This document shows positions 25,001 through 34,939 of a stretch of DNA of 64,000 bases, one piece after another (position 1 is the stretch's first letter; every line of letters starts with the position of its first letter). The position numbers and the translations under genes are program-made. The DNA lies in the NCBI GenBank assembly GCA_902381685.1, contig LR698958.1, forward strand, positions 1,489,672 to 1,553,671, written 5' to 3'. This stretch comes from Lachnospiraceae bacterium (GTDB lineage Bacteria; Bacillota; Clostridia; Lachnospirales; Lachnospiraceae). The notes below the pieces were generated by a model, which made no database searches, was not told the DNA's origin, and saw nothing but the letters and a program-made list of their open reading frames with translations.

Positions 25001-26608
25001 ATGACTAATAAATTAAAATACCATAAAAATTATACCGAATTCGGCGAACCTTATCAACTGGTTTTGCCACTAAATTTAGAAGGTTTGATTCCTGATGATG
25101 ATTCTGTCCGACTGCTGAGCCACGAACTGGAGGATTTAGATTACAGCTTGCTGTATCAGGCTTACTCTGCCAAAGGCAGAAATCCAGCAGTTGATCCAAA
25201 GACCATGTTCAAGATTCTTACCTACGCTTATTCTCAAAACATCTATTCTTCGAGAAAAATTGAAACTGCCTGTAAACGGGACATCAACTTTATGTGGCTG
25301 CTAGCCGGACAGAAAGCCCCTGACCACAGTACGATTGCTCGTTTTCGTACCGGTTTTCTTGCAGATGCCTGCGAAAATCTTTTTTACCAAATGGTAAGAC
25401 GCTTGGAAGAGGCAGGGGAACTGTCAAAGGAAACAGTATTTATTGACGGAACTAAATTAGAAGCCTGTGCAAATAAATATACCTTTGTCTGGAAAAAATC
25501 TGTGGGAAAATGGGAAGAAAAAATGTTCAGGAAGATACAGGAGGCAATACAGCATCTGAACAGAGAATATATGAAGGATTTTTCGGTTGCTTCGGAAACA
25601 AAGACACCGGATTTACAGAAAATCGTTTGTTTTTTAGAAGAACGCTGTCGAACAGACCACTCCGTTTTTGTTCATGGACGTGGAAAACGGAAAAGCAGAA
25701 ACCAACGGTATTTTGAACTTTTTCACAGCTTTCTGGAACGGCAGACCGTTTATGACTGGCATACGGCAAACTTTCAGGGAAGAAACAATTATTGCAAAAC
25801 AGATCCTGATGCAACCTTTATGCACATGAAAGACGACCATATGAGAAATGCACAGTTAAAGCCCGGGTATAATGTACAGATCGCAGTAGACAGTGAATAT
25901 ATCGTGGCAACGGATATTTTTCAGGATCGGAATGATGTCTGGACATTAGTTCCGTTCTTAAAGACAATGGAGAGGAACCTGGGGTTCCGTTATCCGAGCG
26001 TAACCGCCGATTCCGGATATGAAAGCGAAGAAGTGTATACTTACCTAAGAAGTGCAAAGCAGAAGCCATACATCAAACCACAGACTTATGAGAAATGGAA
26101 GAAGCGAAACTTTAAGCAGGATATCAGCAAACGGGAAAATATGGGATATGATGAAAAGACGGATACCTACACCTGCCATGCCGGGAAAACGCTATTTCCC
26201 ATTTTTATGAAAAAACAGAAAAGCAAGAGCGGTTATGAATCGGAAGTAACCGTTTATGAATGCGAGGATTGTACCGGCTGCCCCTATAAAGAAAAATGTA
26301 CCAAAGCAAAAGGGAATAAACGGTTATATGTTTCTAAAAGTTTTCTGGAGAAGCGTCAGGAATCCTATAAAAATATCCTAAGTGAAACAGGGATTAAATA
26401 CCGCATGAACCGTTCCATTCAAGTAGAGGGGGCATTTGGGGTTTTGAAGAATGATTATGAATTTCAAAGATTTCTACTCCGTGGAAAAAGCAAGGTAAAA
26501 CTAGAAATTCTTTTGCTTTGTATGGGTTATAATATCAATAAACTGCATGCTAAAATCCAAAAGGAGCGTACAGGAAGTTACCTTTTTCTAGTTAAAGAAA
26601 CTGCCTAA
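25001..26608 (+). CDS. IS1182 family transposase
   Basis: A 535-residue DDE transposase without frame disruption. The N-terminal DUF772-type domain includes NPAVDPKTMFKILTYAYSQ and DINFMWLLAGQKAPDHSTIARFR. The catalytic residues appear as D149 in FIDGTKLEA, the aspartate of TADSGYES near 330, and the glutamate of VEGAFGVLKNDYEFQRF near 475. A CxxC-CxxC zinc-like region (ECEDCTGCPYKEKC, about 423-436) lies between them. Length fits the family. Confidence 0.9.
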   Translation: MTNKLKYHKNYTEFGEPYQLVLPLNLEGLIPDDDSVRLLSHELEDLDYSLLYQAYSAKGRNPAVDPKTMFKILTYAYSQNIYSSRKIETACKRDINFMWLLAGQKAPDHSTIARFRTGFLADACENLFYQMVRRLEEAGELSKETVFIDGTKLEACANKYTFVWKKSVGKWEEKMFRKIQEAIQHLNREYMKDFSVASETKTPDLQKIVCFLEERCRTDHSVFVHGRGKRKSRNQRYFELFHSFLERQTVYDWHTANFQGRNNYCKTDPDATFMHMKDDHMRNAQLKPGYNVQIAVDSEYIVATDIFQDRNDVWTLVPFLKTMERNLGFRYPSVTADSGYESEEVYTYLRSAKQKPYIKPQTYEKWKKRNFKQDISKRENMGYDEKTDTYTCHAGKTLFPIFMKKQKSKSGYESEVTVYECEDCTGCPYKEKCTKAKGNKRLYVSKSFLEKRQESYKNILSETGIKYRMNRSIQVEGAFGVLKNDYEFQRFLLRGKSKVKLEILLLCMGYNINKLHAKIQKERTGSYLFLVKETA

Positions 26609-26643
26609 AAAGCCATAAAACAGAGGCATTATTAAAGTACGCC

Positions 26644-26691
26644 AAAATCCGGAAGGAATCCTTTTATTTGGGGAATCTTTTCGGATTTTTT
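26644..26691 (+). terminator. terminator after IS1182 transposase
   Basis: Outer arms AAAATCCG (26644-26651) and CGGATTTTTT (26682 onward) with inner GGAATCC/GGGGAATCTT pairing. It lies inside the element. Confidence 0.65.
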
Positions 26692-26754
26692 GATATGTAT
26701 AGAGCGAGGGTGCCGCTCAATCATCTAATTTGATGATTTTGCGACACCCCCTTT

Positions 26755-26762
26755 TTATATAA
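26755..26762. repeat. probable target duplication of IS1182-family element, right copy
   Basis: TTATATAA, matching 24879-24886. The aspS stop codon is 36 bases further on, so the hairpin end of the element may now act as the aspS terminator. Confidence 0.6.
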
Positions 26763-26797
26763 CTGAATCCAACTACACAGTACAAAACTATCGTTTT

Positions 26798-28597
26798 CTA
26801 TTCTTCTGTCTTTTCTTCCGCAACAATGGCAAGTCCTAATTCGTCCAACTGTTTCTGATCTACTCCCGCAGGCGCTTCCGTCATTAAATCTGAAGCGTCT
26901 TTTACTTTCGGGAATGCAATTACGTCACGAATGCTGTCCTGTTTTGCCATAAGCATAATTAAACGGTCTAATCCGTAAGCCAGTCCTGCATGAGGCGGAA
27001 CACCATATTTGAAAGCATTTAATAAGAAACCAAACTGTTCCTGTGCCTGTTCTTTTGTAAAGCCTAACACTTCAAACATTTTGTTCTGGATATCCTGATT
27101 AAAGATTCTGACACTTCCTCCACCAAGTTCTGTTCCGTTTAAAACAATATCGTATGCTTTTGCACGGACTTTTCCCGGTTCAGTATCAATTAAGTGTAAA
27201 TCTTCTTCCATAGGCATTGTAAATGGGTGATGCATTGCCGTATATCTTCCGGCTTCCTCATTCCACTCTAACAATGGGAATTCTGTTACCCATAAGAATT
27301 TATATTCGTTTTTATCCAACAATTCTAACTGACGTGCAATTTCTAAACGAAGATTTCCGAGAACGTCCCAAACAACTTTGTTGCAATCCGCTGCGAACAG
27401 TAATAAGTCTCCGTTTTCTCCACCCATTGCATTTACAAGCGCAGTCATTTCTTCCTCAATCATAAATTTAGCAAATGAAGATTTCATTGTTCCATCTTCC
27501 TGAATTGCAATATATGCCAATCCTTTTGCTCCGTATCCTTTTGCAAAATCAACTAATTTGTCAATTTTCTTACGAGGCATTGCTCCCTGTCCTTTTGCAT
27601 TGATACCGCGAACACTTCCGCCCTGCTCAAGAGCATTTTTAAACACAACAAATTCACAGTCTTTTACAACTTCTGAAACGTCTGTCAATTCCATGCCGAA
27701 ACGAATGTCCGGTTTATCGGAACCGAATCTGTCCATTGCTTCCTGCCATGTCATTCTCTGAATCGGAAGAGAAACTTCTACGTCAAGAATTTCTTTGAAT
27801 ACTTTTGCAAGCAGTCTCTCATTTACGTCAATAACATCATCAACATCTACAAAAGACAATTCCATATCAATCTGTGTAAATTCCGGCTGTCTGTCTGCAC
27901 GCAAGTCTTCATCACGGAAACATTTTACAATCTGGAAATATCTGTCATATCCAGCACACATTAATAACTGTTTGAAAATCTGCGGAGACTGTGGAAGTGC
28001 GTAAAAACTTCCCTGATGCACACGGCTTGGCACAAGGTAATCTCTCGCCCCTTCCGGTGTACTTTTAATTAACATCGGTGTCTCAATTTCCAAAAATCCT
28101 TCTTCCGCCAAAAACTGACGTGTCAATGTTGCAACCTGACTTCTCATAATAAGGTTTCTCTGTAAGTCCGGTCTTCTCAAGTCTAAAACACGGTTTTTTA
28201 ATCTGACTTCTTCTTTTGTCTTGCTGTTTTCTTCGATTGGAAACGGAGGTGTCTCTGATTCCGATAAAACACGAAGTTCTGTCGGAAGAACTTCAATATC
28301 ACCTGTTACAATATTTTCATTTACTGCTCCTGAACGTTTCGCAACTTTTCCCACTACTGCCACTACATATTCTGAACGAAGACTTCCTGCTTTTTCAATT
28401 AATTCTGAAGATACGCTTCCTTCCTCAAAAACAACCTGCACGATTCCCGAGCGGTCTCTCACATCGACAAAAACAAGCCCTCCTTTATTTCTGTTTTTCT
28501 GTACCCAGCCCATAACGGTAACTGTTTCCCCGATATGACTGCTGTTAAGTTCTGCACATCTATGACTTCTTTTCAGTCCCTGCATTGATTCTGCCAT
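26798..28597 (-). CDS. aspS: aspartyl-tRNA synthetase
   Basis: A 599-residue class II synthetase of the bacterial type. It has the N-terminal OB-fold anticodon-binding domain (about 1-105: GWVQKNRNKGGLVFVDVRDRSGIVQVV), the class II core with motif 2 FRDEDLRADRQPEFTQIDMELSF near 215, the GAD insertion (about 280-420) and motif 3 GLAYGLDRLIMLM near 535. Length fits bacterial AspRS. It follows hisS by 18 bases and is the last gene of the recJ-to-aspS run. Confidence 0.98.
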   Translation of the reverse strand: MAESMQGLKRSHRCAELNSSHIGETVTVMGWVQKNRNKGGLVFVDVRDRSGIVQVVFEEGSVSSELIEKAGSLRSEYVVAVVGKVAKRSGAVNENIVTGDIEVLPTELRVLSESETPPFPIEENSKTKEEVRLKNRVLDLRRPDLQRNLIMRSQVATLTRQFLAEEGFLEIETPMLIKSTPEGARDYLVPSRVHQGSFYALPQSPQIFKQLLMCAGYDRYFQIVKCFRDEDLRADRQPEFTQIDMELSFVDVDDVIDVNERLLAKVFKEILDVEVSLPIQRMTWQEAMDRFGSDKPDIRFGMELTDVSEVVKDCEFVVFKNALEQGGSVRGINAKGQGAMPRKKIDKLVDFAKGYGAKGLAYIAIQEDGTMKSSFAKFMIEEEMTALVNAMGGENGDLLLFAADCNKVVWDVLGNLRLEIARQLELLDKNEYKFLWVTEFPLLEWNEEAGRYTAMHHPFTMPMEEDLHLIDTEPGKVRAKAYDIVLNGTELGGGSVRIFNQDIQNKMFEVLGFTKEQAQEQFGFLLNAFKYGVPPHAGLAYGLDRLIMLMAKQDSIRDVIAFPKVKDASDLMTEAPAGVDQKQLDELGLAIVAEEKTEE

Positions 28598-28615
28598 CTT
28601 TTTTCCCTGCTTTCT

Positions 28616-29872
28616 TTATAGTTTATCTTTAAAAAATTCCTGTATATCGTTGTATCCTTCCGAAGAAAGTTGTTCTTTTTGGAATTTCTTATTTTTCTTC
28701 ATCACACTAATCTGTACCTGATTGCCCGCAGCACGCTCTTCTTTCGCAAGTGAAAGCACTTTCAACAAACCTTCCTGATTCATACCTTTTTCAATTAGGA
28801 ATGCTTTTTTATTTTTCGCTGTTGGCACTTCATATCCTCTTTCAAGCAATAACATAACAATACGCTCAAATCCTATGGAAAATCCACATGCCGGCGTCTG
28901 CTGCCCTGTAAATTTGCCAATCATTTCATCATATCGTCCGCCACCGCCTACGGAACCTCCGAACTCGTCCATGGCGATTTCAAAGATTGTTCCCGTATAG
29001 TATGACATTCCACGAACTAAAGTCGGATCGAAACTAATTTTAAACTCTGCCTCTTTCACACTGTCTACACTTGTGATAATCATTTCCAAACCGTCAGCAG
29101 TTTCCGCATCTAAAAATCCTGCTAATTTTTCTTTGCAGTAACGTACTCCTTCCACATCGTTTGTGATTTCTTTAAACAATGCCAAATATTTATCTACGGA
29201 CTCTTTTGCATATCCGTTTGCTTCCAACTCTGCCGCAACACCGTCCAAACCGATTTTATCCATTTTATCTAGGATAATAAACACATTATCATAGTCTTTT
29301 TCTTCAAATCCGCTGTAAGACGCCATCGCTTTTAAAATTTTTCTGTCATTAATACGAATTGTAAAATTCTTGAAATCTAATTTGCCAAGTAATGTCGTTG
29401 TTGCCAAAATCAGTTCTATCTCTGCCAAATTAGTAGGCTCTCCTAAAATATCAATGTCACACTGCATAAACTGGCGAAATCTTCCTCGCTGCGGTCTGTC
29501 CGCACGCCACACATTTCCCATCTGTAATGCTTTAAACGGAGAAGGCAATTCATTTGACGCATTTGCATAATATCTGCAAAGAGGAACCGTAAGGTCATAG
29601 CGAAGTCCTCCGTCCACTACGTCACTTTCTGTCTGTGCCGTTTCCAATTTTAACTTTTCTCCGCGCTTCAGGATTTTGAAAATTAGTTTTTCATTTTCCC
29701 CGCCCTGTTTACTGCACAAATTTTCGATATGTTCTACACATGGTGTTTCAATGGAAGAAAATCCAAATGTGCTGTATGTTTCCTTAATTAAATGAATGAC
29801 ATAATCTCTAATCTCCATTTCTCTTGGCAACATATCTTTCATGCCTGTCATTGCTTTCTTCTTTAACGCCAT
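28616..29872 (-). CDS. hisS: histidyl-tRNA synthetase
   Basis: A 418-residue class II synthetase. The HisA motifs are visible: motif 2 GNVWRADRPQRGRFRQFMQCDID near 120 and YYTGTIFE plus GGRYDEMIGKF near 270-300, with the C-terminal anticodon-binding domain following. The start is set at 29872 because AAGGAG is then 7 bases away; an ATG two codons earlier is too close to that site. It overlaps the hemZ end by 10 bases, indicating coupled translation. Confidence 0.97.
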   Translation of the reverse strand: MALKKKAMTGMKDMLPREMEIRDYVIHLIKETYSTFGFSSIETPCVEHIENLCSKQGGENEKLIFKILKRGEKLKLETAQTESDVVDGGLRYDLTVPLCRYYANASNELPSPFKALQMGNVWRADRPQRGRFRQFMQCDIDILGEPTNLAEIELILATTTLLGKLDFKNFTIRINDRKILKAMASYSGFEEKDYDNVFIILDKMDKIGLDGVAAELEANGYAKESVDKYLALFKEITNDVEGVRYCKEKLAGFLDAETADGLEMIITSVDSVKEAEFKISFDPTLVRGMSYYTGTIFEIAMDEFGGSVGGGGRYDEMIGKFTGQQTPACGFSIGFERIVMLLLERGYEVPTAKNKKAFLIEKGMNQEGLLKVLSLAKEERAAGNQVQISVMKKNKKFQKEQLSSEGYNDIQEFFKDKL

Positions 29873-31308
29873 AGCCATTCTCCTTTTCTCTCTATCATTT
29901 CATCAATACGCATAATATACGCATCTACATCTTTCACATTTTCTATGCGTACAATATTTTTCAAATCACCGGATTTCCTGTCCCGGATTTCTTTCCCTTT
30001 TGGAAGTACAATCTTTGTGGACGCTCCTGCTCCAACCGCTACAATCGATTGTTTTTCCTCCATAATAAGTATATTGTATATTCCCGCTTTGTCAACCTTT
30101 GCATAACCAACATTTTCAAAATTTCCGGCAATATTTTTTTGTCGATATAAATAGTATGGAAACAATTCCATTTCTCCTGCATATTTTGCTGCGAGTTCAA
30201 TCATCTCTGAAAGTGTCTCCGACTGATTCATCAATTCTTTTTTTGTTTCAGTCTGATTTAGTTTCGATGCACGTTTGATTGCCAGGGAATGTACTGTAAG
30301 ATTATCGGGATTCAACTCCTTTATCTTCTCTAATGTATCTCGCATATCGTCAACATTTTCTCCTGTTAATCCTGCAATCAAATCCATATTGATATTATCA
30401 AATCCCAATTTTCTTGCCAACCGGAATATTCTGATGACATCTTCCACCGTATGTCTTCTTCCTATACTGTCCAATGTCTTTTGCTGCATCGTCTGTGGAT
30501 TAATGGAAATACGGGTAATATGATGTCGCTTAAGTACTTCCAGTTTCGCCTCTGTAATACTGTCCGGGCGTCCCGCCTCCACAGTGAACTCCTTTAATTC
30601 TTCTAAAGAAAATGTCTTTTCCACATGCGTCAGCAGTCTGTCCAACTGTTCCGCCTCCAACGTAGTAGGAGTGCCACCGCCCATATAAATAGTGTTCAAT
30701 TTTTTCTCTTTTGAAGTTTCTCCCACAAATGAGATTTCTTTACAAAGCGCTTCCAAATATTCGTCTGTTCTTTCCTTCCACTGCTGAATCGGATAAGAGG
30801 TAAACGAACAGTAGGAACATGTGGTAGGACAGAAAGGAATTCCGATATAGAGACTGTATCCGTTTTCGTAGTCCAACTGTTCCAACAGACTTTTTTCTCT
30901 TTTAGCAATTTCCATTCCCAAAGTTGCTTTTTTCTCAGACACAAGATACTGTTGCTGAAACCACTCTTTAATGTCCTCTTCTGATTTTCCGTCTTCCAAT
31001 TTTTTCATCAGTATTTTTGTCGGCCTTATCCCAGTAAGGATACCCCACGCTATACTCTTATTTGTATACCTTTCCATTTGTTTGTAAATTTTTTTATTTA
31101 CTTCACTTTTATTTTCTTTCTTTGTACACTCTTTGTTGACATCATCAATTTTTATTATCGTTTGTTTATCCACATCTATAGAAATTATTTCATTTCTTTC
31201 TCTATTAATATGTTGCTTTATTTCTTCGTTTGGTAAAAAAGCCTTTACGATATGGAACGCATCATATGCATAAAACTCTTCTTTTATATAAATATCAACC
31301 ATTTTCAT
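29863..31308 (-). CDS. hemZ: HemZ-type radical SAM protein (coproporphyrinogen dehydrogenase family)
   Basis: A 481-residue radical SAM protein. The cluster motif CPTTCSYC gives C160, C164 and C167, and GGGTPTTLEAEQLD follows. The long N-terminal region (1-150) with WGILTGIRPTKILMK is characteristic of HemZ. Related HemN enzymes oxidatively decarboxylate coproporphyrinogen III without oxygen; HemZ function in strict anaerobes is unsettled. No other heme genes are in the window. It lies between a terminator and hisS. Confidence 0.88.
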   Translation of the reverse strand: MKMVDIYIKEEFYAYDAFHIVKAFLPNEEIKQHINRERNEIISIDVDKQTIIKIDDVNKECTKKENKSEVNKKIYKQMERYTNKSIAWGILTGIRPTKILMKKLEDGKSEEDIKEWFQQQYLVSEKKATLGMEIAKREKSLLEQLDYENGYSLYIGIPFCPTTCSYCSFTSYPIQQWKERTDEYLEALCKEISFVGETSKEKKLNTIYMGGGTPTTLEAEQLDRLLTHVEKTFSLEELKEFTVEAGRPDSITEAKLEVLKRHHITRISINPQTMQQKTLDSIGRRHTVEDVIRIFRLARKLGFDNINMDLIAGLTGENVDDMRDTLEKIKELNPDNLTVHSLAIKRASKLNQTETKKELMNQSETLSEMIELAAKYAGEMELFPYYLYRQKNIAGNFENVGYAKVDKAGIYNILIMEEKQSIVAVGAGASTKIVLPKGKEIRDRKSGDLKNIVRIENVKDVDAYIMRIDEMIERKGEWLWR

Positions 31309-31319
31309 CTCTCTCTTTT

Positions 31320-31361
31320 ATAAAATAAGGGACGCAATTTTTCTTTCAGAAAACACGTCCC
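31320..31361 (-). terminator. possible terminator after MBL hydrolase gene
   Basis: Minus-strand arms GGGACG (31361-31356) and CGTCCC (31334-31329) followed by TTATTTTATA. The stem is short with a long loop, so partial readthrough into hemZ is likely. Confidence 0.5.
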
Positions 31362-31385
31362 ACACCTTTTGACTTTGTAACTTTT

Positions 31386-32009
31386 CTATTGAATAAAAGG
31401 GTTCTGCTGTCTTTCATATCCGATAGAAGTCGCTCCCATATGTCCCGGATAAACTATCGTTTCGTCCGGCAGGCACATTAATTTCTCCTTAATAGAACGA
31501 ATCAGTGCAGATGTACTGCCTGTCGGAAAATCTGTCCTCCCTACCGACGCATAGAACAATGTATCGCCGCTAAACAAAACTTCTTCCTCTTTTACATAAT
31601 AACACGCACTTCCCTTCGTATGTCCCGGTGTATGTATCACCTGAAAATCATATCCAATCAGGTTCAACATTTGTCCGTCCTTTACATACTGCGCCTTTGT
31701 AAAAACATAGCCTTCCGTATAAGTTTTAGACTGATTCAAAACTGCATCTTCAATCAGTTCCTTTTCTTCCTCATGAACATAAACAGGAACATCAAACATT
31801 TGCAGCAGTCCGTCCAATCCTAAAATGTGGTCAAAGTGTCCGTGTGTAAGAAGAATTCCTTTGACATTCAGTTTTTCTTCCAAAAGATAGTCTTTCAGGT
31901 TCTTTGAACAGGCACCCGGATCTATAAGAATCGCCTCTTTTGTTGTTTCATTATGAACTACATAACAGTTGGTGCTGATTATTCCCGTTACAATTGTTTT
32001 AATTCTCAT
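31386..32009 (-). CDS. MBL-fold metallohydrolase (glyoxalase II-like)
   Basis: A 207-residue metallo-beta-lactamase-fold hydrolase. The metal motif LTHGHFDHILG (HxHxDH) is near 55-65; HTPGHTKGS near 130, SGDTLF near 147 and YPGHMG near 192 complete the binuclear site. Small glyoxalase II-like proteins of this type act on thioesters or related substrates. It sits 9 bases downstream of rel, a gene order common in Clostridia. Substrate unproven. Confidence 0.88.
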   Translation of the reverse strand: MRIKTIVTGIISTNCYVVHNETTKEAILIDPGACSKNLKDYLLEEKLNVKGILLTHGHFDHILGLDGLLQMFDVPVYVHEEEKELIEDAVLNQSKTYTEGYVFTKAQYVKDGQMLNLIGYDFQVIHTPGHTKGSACYYVKEEEVLFSGDTLFYASVGRTDFPTGSTSALIRSIKEKLMCLPDETIVYPGHMGATSIGYERQQNPFIQ

Positions 32010-32018
32010 CTTTATCTC

Positions 32019-34319
32019 CTAACTTACCGCACGTTCTATATCAATAACTCCGTCTATTTGACGAAGTTTCTCCGCCACTTTTGCAAGTTCTTCCCTTCCA
32101 TGTACAATGAAACCAATCTCCAGTGTCACTTTTCCCTGTTTACTCGTTCGGGCGTTCATTGATTTCACATCAATTTTGTTTTCTGTAAACACTTTTGAGA
32201 TTTCCATAAGGAATCCGGTTCTATCCATTGCATACATGCGGATTTCTGCCATATACTGACCTGTCCCCTTCTCTTCTTCCTGCTCCCACTCTGCATCTAT
32301 CAGTCTTGCGCGTTCGCTCTCCGACAGATGAATAATGTTTACGCAGTCTGTTCTGTGAATGGACATTCCTCTTCCCCGTGTGACAAATCCTACAATTTCA
32401 TCTCCCGGAACAGGATTACAACATCTTGAAAAACGAACTGCCATATCGTCAATCCCTTTAACAACAATACCGCTCTTTGATTTCGTCACATGCACTTTAT
32501 TTTTGGCGGCCTCAGACACTTTTTCCAAAATTGTTTCATCTGTAATCGCCTCTTTATGCTCTTTATTGTACTCTTCCAAAAGGCGGTTGATAATCTGTCC
32601 TTCTTTTAAACCGCCATGCCCCAGCGCTGCCAGCACAGCTTCCCAATCTCTAAAACCATATTTCTGCTGTACGACCTGCATATATTTTGGTTTAGTCAAA
32701 TCACTTAACACAAGCGCTTTCGCCCTGCAGTATGCGGCGAGCATTTCTTTTCCCCGCACAATATTTTCTTCTTTGAACTCTTTTTTAAACCACTGATTAA
32801 TCTTGTTTCTCGCCTGTGTACTCTTCACAATATTTAACCAGTCACGGCTAGGACCTTTTGAGTTCTGCGAAGTGAGTACTTCTATTCTGTCACCATTTTG
32901 GATTTTATAATCAATCGGAACTAGTTTGCCGTTCACTCTTGCTCCGACCATTTTATTGCCTACCGCACTGTGAATTGCATAGGCAAAATCCACAGGCGTT
33001 GAACCATTAGGCAGATTCTTCACATCTCCATTCGGCGTAAAACAGTATACATCTTCCGCAAACAAATCCAAATCTCCTTTTAACAGAGATAGAAACTCAC
33101 GGTTATCCGTATCCTGCTGCCACTCAAGAATCTGTCTGAGCCAACTCAGTTTTTCTTCCGCGCGGGTTGCCACACTCTTCTCACTTCCGCCGCTCTCTTT
33201 ATATTTCCAGTGAGCAGCAATACCGTATTCCGCCGTCTTATGCATTTCCACTGTACGAATCTGAATCTCGAAAGGCTGACCTGCCGGTCCCATCAGAGTC
33301 GTATGCAAAGATTGATACATGTTTGGTTTCGGCATTGCGATATAATCCTTAAAACGCCCCGGTATAGGAGTGTACATCTCATGTATTGCTCCCAACGCAG
33401 CATAGCAGTCTTTTACCGAGTCGACAATAATGCGAATTGCAAACAAATCATAAATCTGGTCTACCGTTTTATCCTGATTTACCATTTTTTTGTAAATACT
33501 GAAGAAATGTTTTACTCTTCCATACACTTCCGCTTTGATATTCGCATTTTTCATATGCGTGGAAACTTCTTCCACAATCTGCTGTACAAACTCTTCTCTC
33601 TCGGTCTTTCTCGCATTAATCTGATTGACCAAATCATAAAATACGTCCGGCTGGGAATATTTTAACGCCAAATCATCTAACTCCGTCTTAATCTTGGAAA
33701 TACCAAGACGCTGTGCGATCGGAGCGTAAATATCCATTGTCTCTCTCGCCTTTTCCTTCTGCTTCTCCGGACGCATAAACTGTAATGTGCGCATATTGTG
33801 TAATCTGTCCGCAAGTTTAATCAGAATAACACGAATATCTTTCGCCATTGCAAGAAACATCTTTCTTAAATTCTCCGCCTGCACTTCCAGTTTGTCTGCC
33901 GAGTAGGACAACTGTCCCAACTTTGTTACTCCATCTACCAGCAGCGCAACTTCACTTCCGAACTCTTCCGTGATTTCTTCTTCCGTCATAACCGTATCTT
34001 CCACGACATCATGAAGAATTCCCGCCGCTATTGTTTCTTTATCCAATTCCAAATCGGCAAGAATCAATCCAACCCATGTAGGGTGAATGATATATGCTTC
34101 TCCCGATTTACGCACCTGCCCCTCATGTGCTTCCTTTGCAATCCTATATGCTTTCTCAATCAGTGAAATATCTGTAGACGGGTGGTATTTCCTAATTCTT
34201 GCAATCAGGGCATCGTACAGTTGATCTGAATCCTGATAATCCTCCGGTGCTTTTACCGCATGACCGTCAACAATTTCTAAATTTTGATACGGATTCCCCA
34301 CGATGTTGTTCTGTGCCAT
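32019..34319 (-). CDS. rel: bifunctional (p)ppGpp synthetase/hydrolase
   Basis: A 766-residue long RSH protein that makes and degrades the alarmone (p)ppGpp. The hydrolase HD domain (about 45-200) has H65, H79 and HDVVEDT at 103-109, so hydrolysis should be active. The synthetase domain (about 240-350) has VYGRVKHFFSIYKKM and DLFAIRIIVDS. TGS (about 400-460), helical/zinc-finger-like (RFSRCCNPVPGDEIVGF near 635) and ACT (about 690-766) domains complete the ribosome-sensing region. It follows apt by 26 bases. Confidence 0.97.
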   Translation of the reverse strand: MAQNNIVGNPYQNLEIVDGHAVKAPEDYQDSDQLYDALIARIRKYHPSTDISLIEKAYRIAKEAHEGQVRKSGEAYIIHPTWVGLILADLELDKETIAAGILHDVVEDTVMTEEEITEEFGSEVALLVDGVTKLGQLSYSADKLEVQAENLRKMFLAMAKDIRVILIKLADRLHNMRTLQFMRPEKQKEKARETMDIYAPIAQRLGISKIKTELDDLALKYSQPDVFYDLVNQINARKTEREEFVQQIVEEVSTHMKNANIKAEVYGRVKHFFSIYKKMVNQDKTVDQIYDLFAIRIIVDSVKDCYAALGAIHEMYTPIPGRFKDYIAMPKPNMYQSLHTTLMGPAGQPFEIQIRTVEMHKTAEYGIAAHWKYKESGGSEKSVATRAEEKLSWLRQILEWQQDTDNREFLSLLKGDLDLFAEDVYCFTPNGDVKNLPNGSTPVDFAYAIHSAVGNKMVGARVNGKLVPIDYKIQNGDRIEVLTSQNSKGPSRDWLNIVKSTQARNKINQWFKKEFKEENIVRGKEMLAAYCRAKALVLSDLTKPKYMQVVQQKYGFRDWEAVLAALGHGGLKEGQIINRLLEEYNKEHKEAITDETILEKVSEAAKNKVHVTKSKSGIVVKGIDDMAVRFSRCCNPVPGDEIVGFVTRGRGMSIHRTDCVNIIHLSESERARLIDAEWEQEEEKGTGQYMAEIRMYAMDRTGFLMEISKVFTENKIDVKSMNARTSKQGKVTLEIGFIVHGREELAKVAEKLRQIDGVIDIERAVS

Positions 34320-34345
34320 AATGATACCTCCCTCTTTTTCTTACT

Positions 34346-34870
34346 CTAATTACCCGGATAAGTAATTACCGCTTCCATCTGATAATCCTTTAATCTCTTT
34401 CTTCCTTCCAAACCTGCCAATTCAATCAGACATACAATTTTAACGACTTCTCCGCCCATTCCTTCAATGAGTTTGATAATGGCTTCCATCGTCCCTCCGG
34501 TTGCCATCAAATCATCTATAATAACAACTTTCTGTCCCGGTTTTATGGAGTTCTTGTGCATCTCAATCTCTGCACTTCCATACTCTAAATCATATTGAAT
34601 GGAAACCGTCTCACACGGCAGTTTTCCTTTTTTACGAACAGGAATAAAAGGTTTACCCATATTATATGCAATCGGAACTCCGAAAATAAATCCTCTTGAT
34701 TCAGGTCCTACGACAACATCAAAGTCACCTTCCCCTATATTTTCCTGCATTAAATCGATTGCCAGACGCAATCCTTCAGCATCTTCCAAAACACTTGTAA
34801 TGTCTCTGAAAATAATTCCCTTTTCCGGAAAATCCGGAATACTTCTTATATACTCTTCTATTGGCTTCAT
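34346..34870 (-). CDS. apt: adenine phosphoribosyltransferase
   Basis: A 174-residue enzyme salvaging adenine to AMP with PRPP. The PRPP-binding motif VVIIDDLMATGGT is near 118-130 and the N-terminal IRSIPDFPEKGIIFRDIT is diagnostic. The start at 34870 follows GGAGG by 8 bases; a TTG five codons upstream overlaps that site and is less likely. In the order recJ-apt-rel typical of Firmicutes. Confidence 0.97.
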   Translation of the reverse strand: MKPIEEYIRSIPDFPEKGIIFRDITSVLEDAEGLRLAIDLMQENIGEGDFDVVVGPESRGFIFGVPIAYNMGKPFIPVRKKGKLPCETVSIQYDLEYGSAEIEMHKNSIKPGQKVVIIDDLMATGGTMEAIIKLIEGMGGEVVKIVCLIELAGLEGRKRLKDYQMEAVITYPGN

Positions 34871-34939
34871 CTTTCCTGCCTCCAATTTTCTACAAAATAT
34901 GTATATTATTATATCACTTTTCTAACGTAAATCCAATAA

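Larger units (their letters stand above)
24887..26754 (+). mobile_element. IS1182-family insertion sequence, about 1.87 kb, intact
   Basis: Ends share AAAGGGG.TGT.GCAAAA as an imperfect inverted repeat (left about 24887-24904; right about 26738-26754 reading inward). Both ends can also fold into a two-part nested hairpin: left CTGTTGC/GCAACAG (24894-24932) with inner GTAGAT/ATCTAC; right GGGTGCCGC/GCGACACCC (26708-26749) with inner ATCATC/GATGAT. These may block transcription entering the element. The transposase gene is complete. Confidence 0.82.

Noticed and set aside
26763..28620. T-box leader for aspS or hisS
   Set aside because: hisS overlaps hemZ and aspS follows hisS by 18 bases, leaving no room for a leader; no T-box sequence seen.
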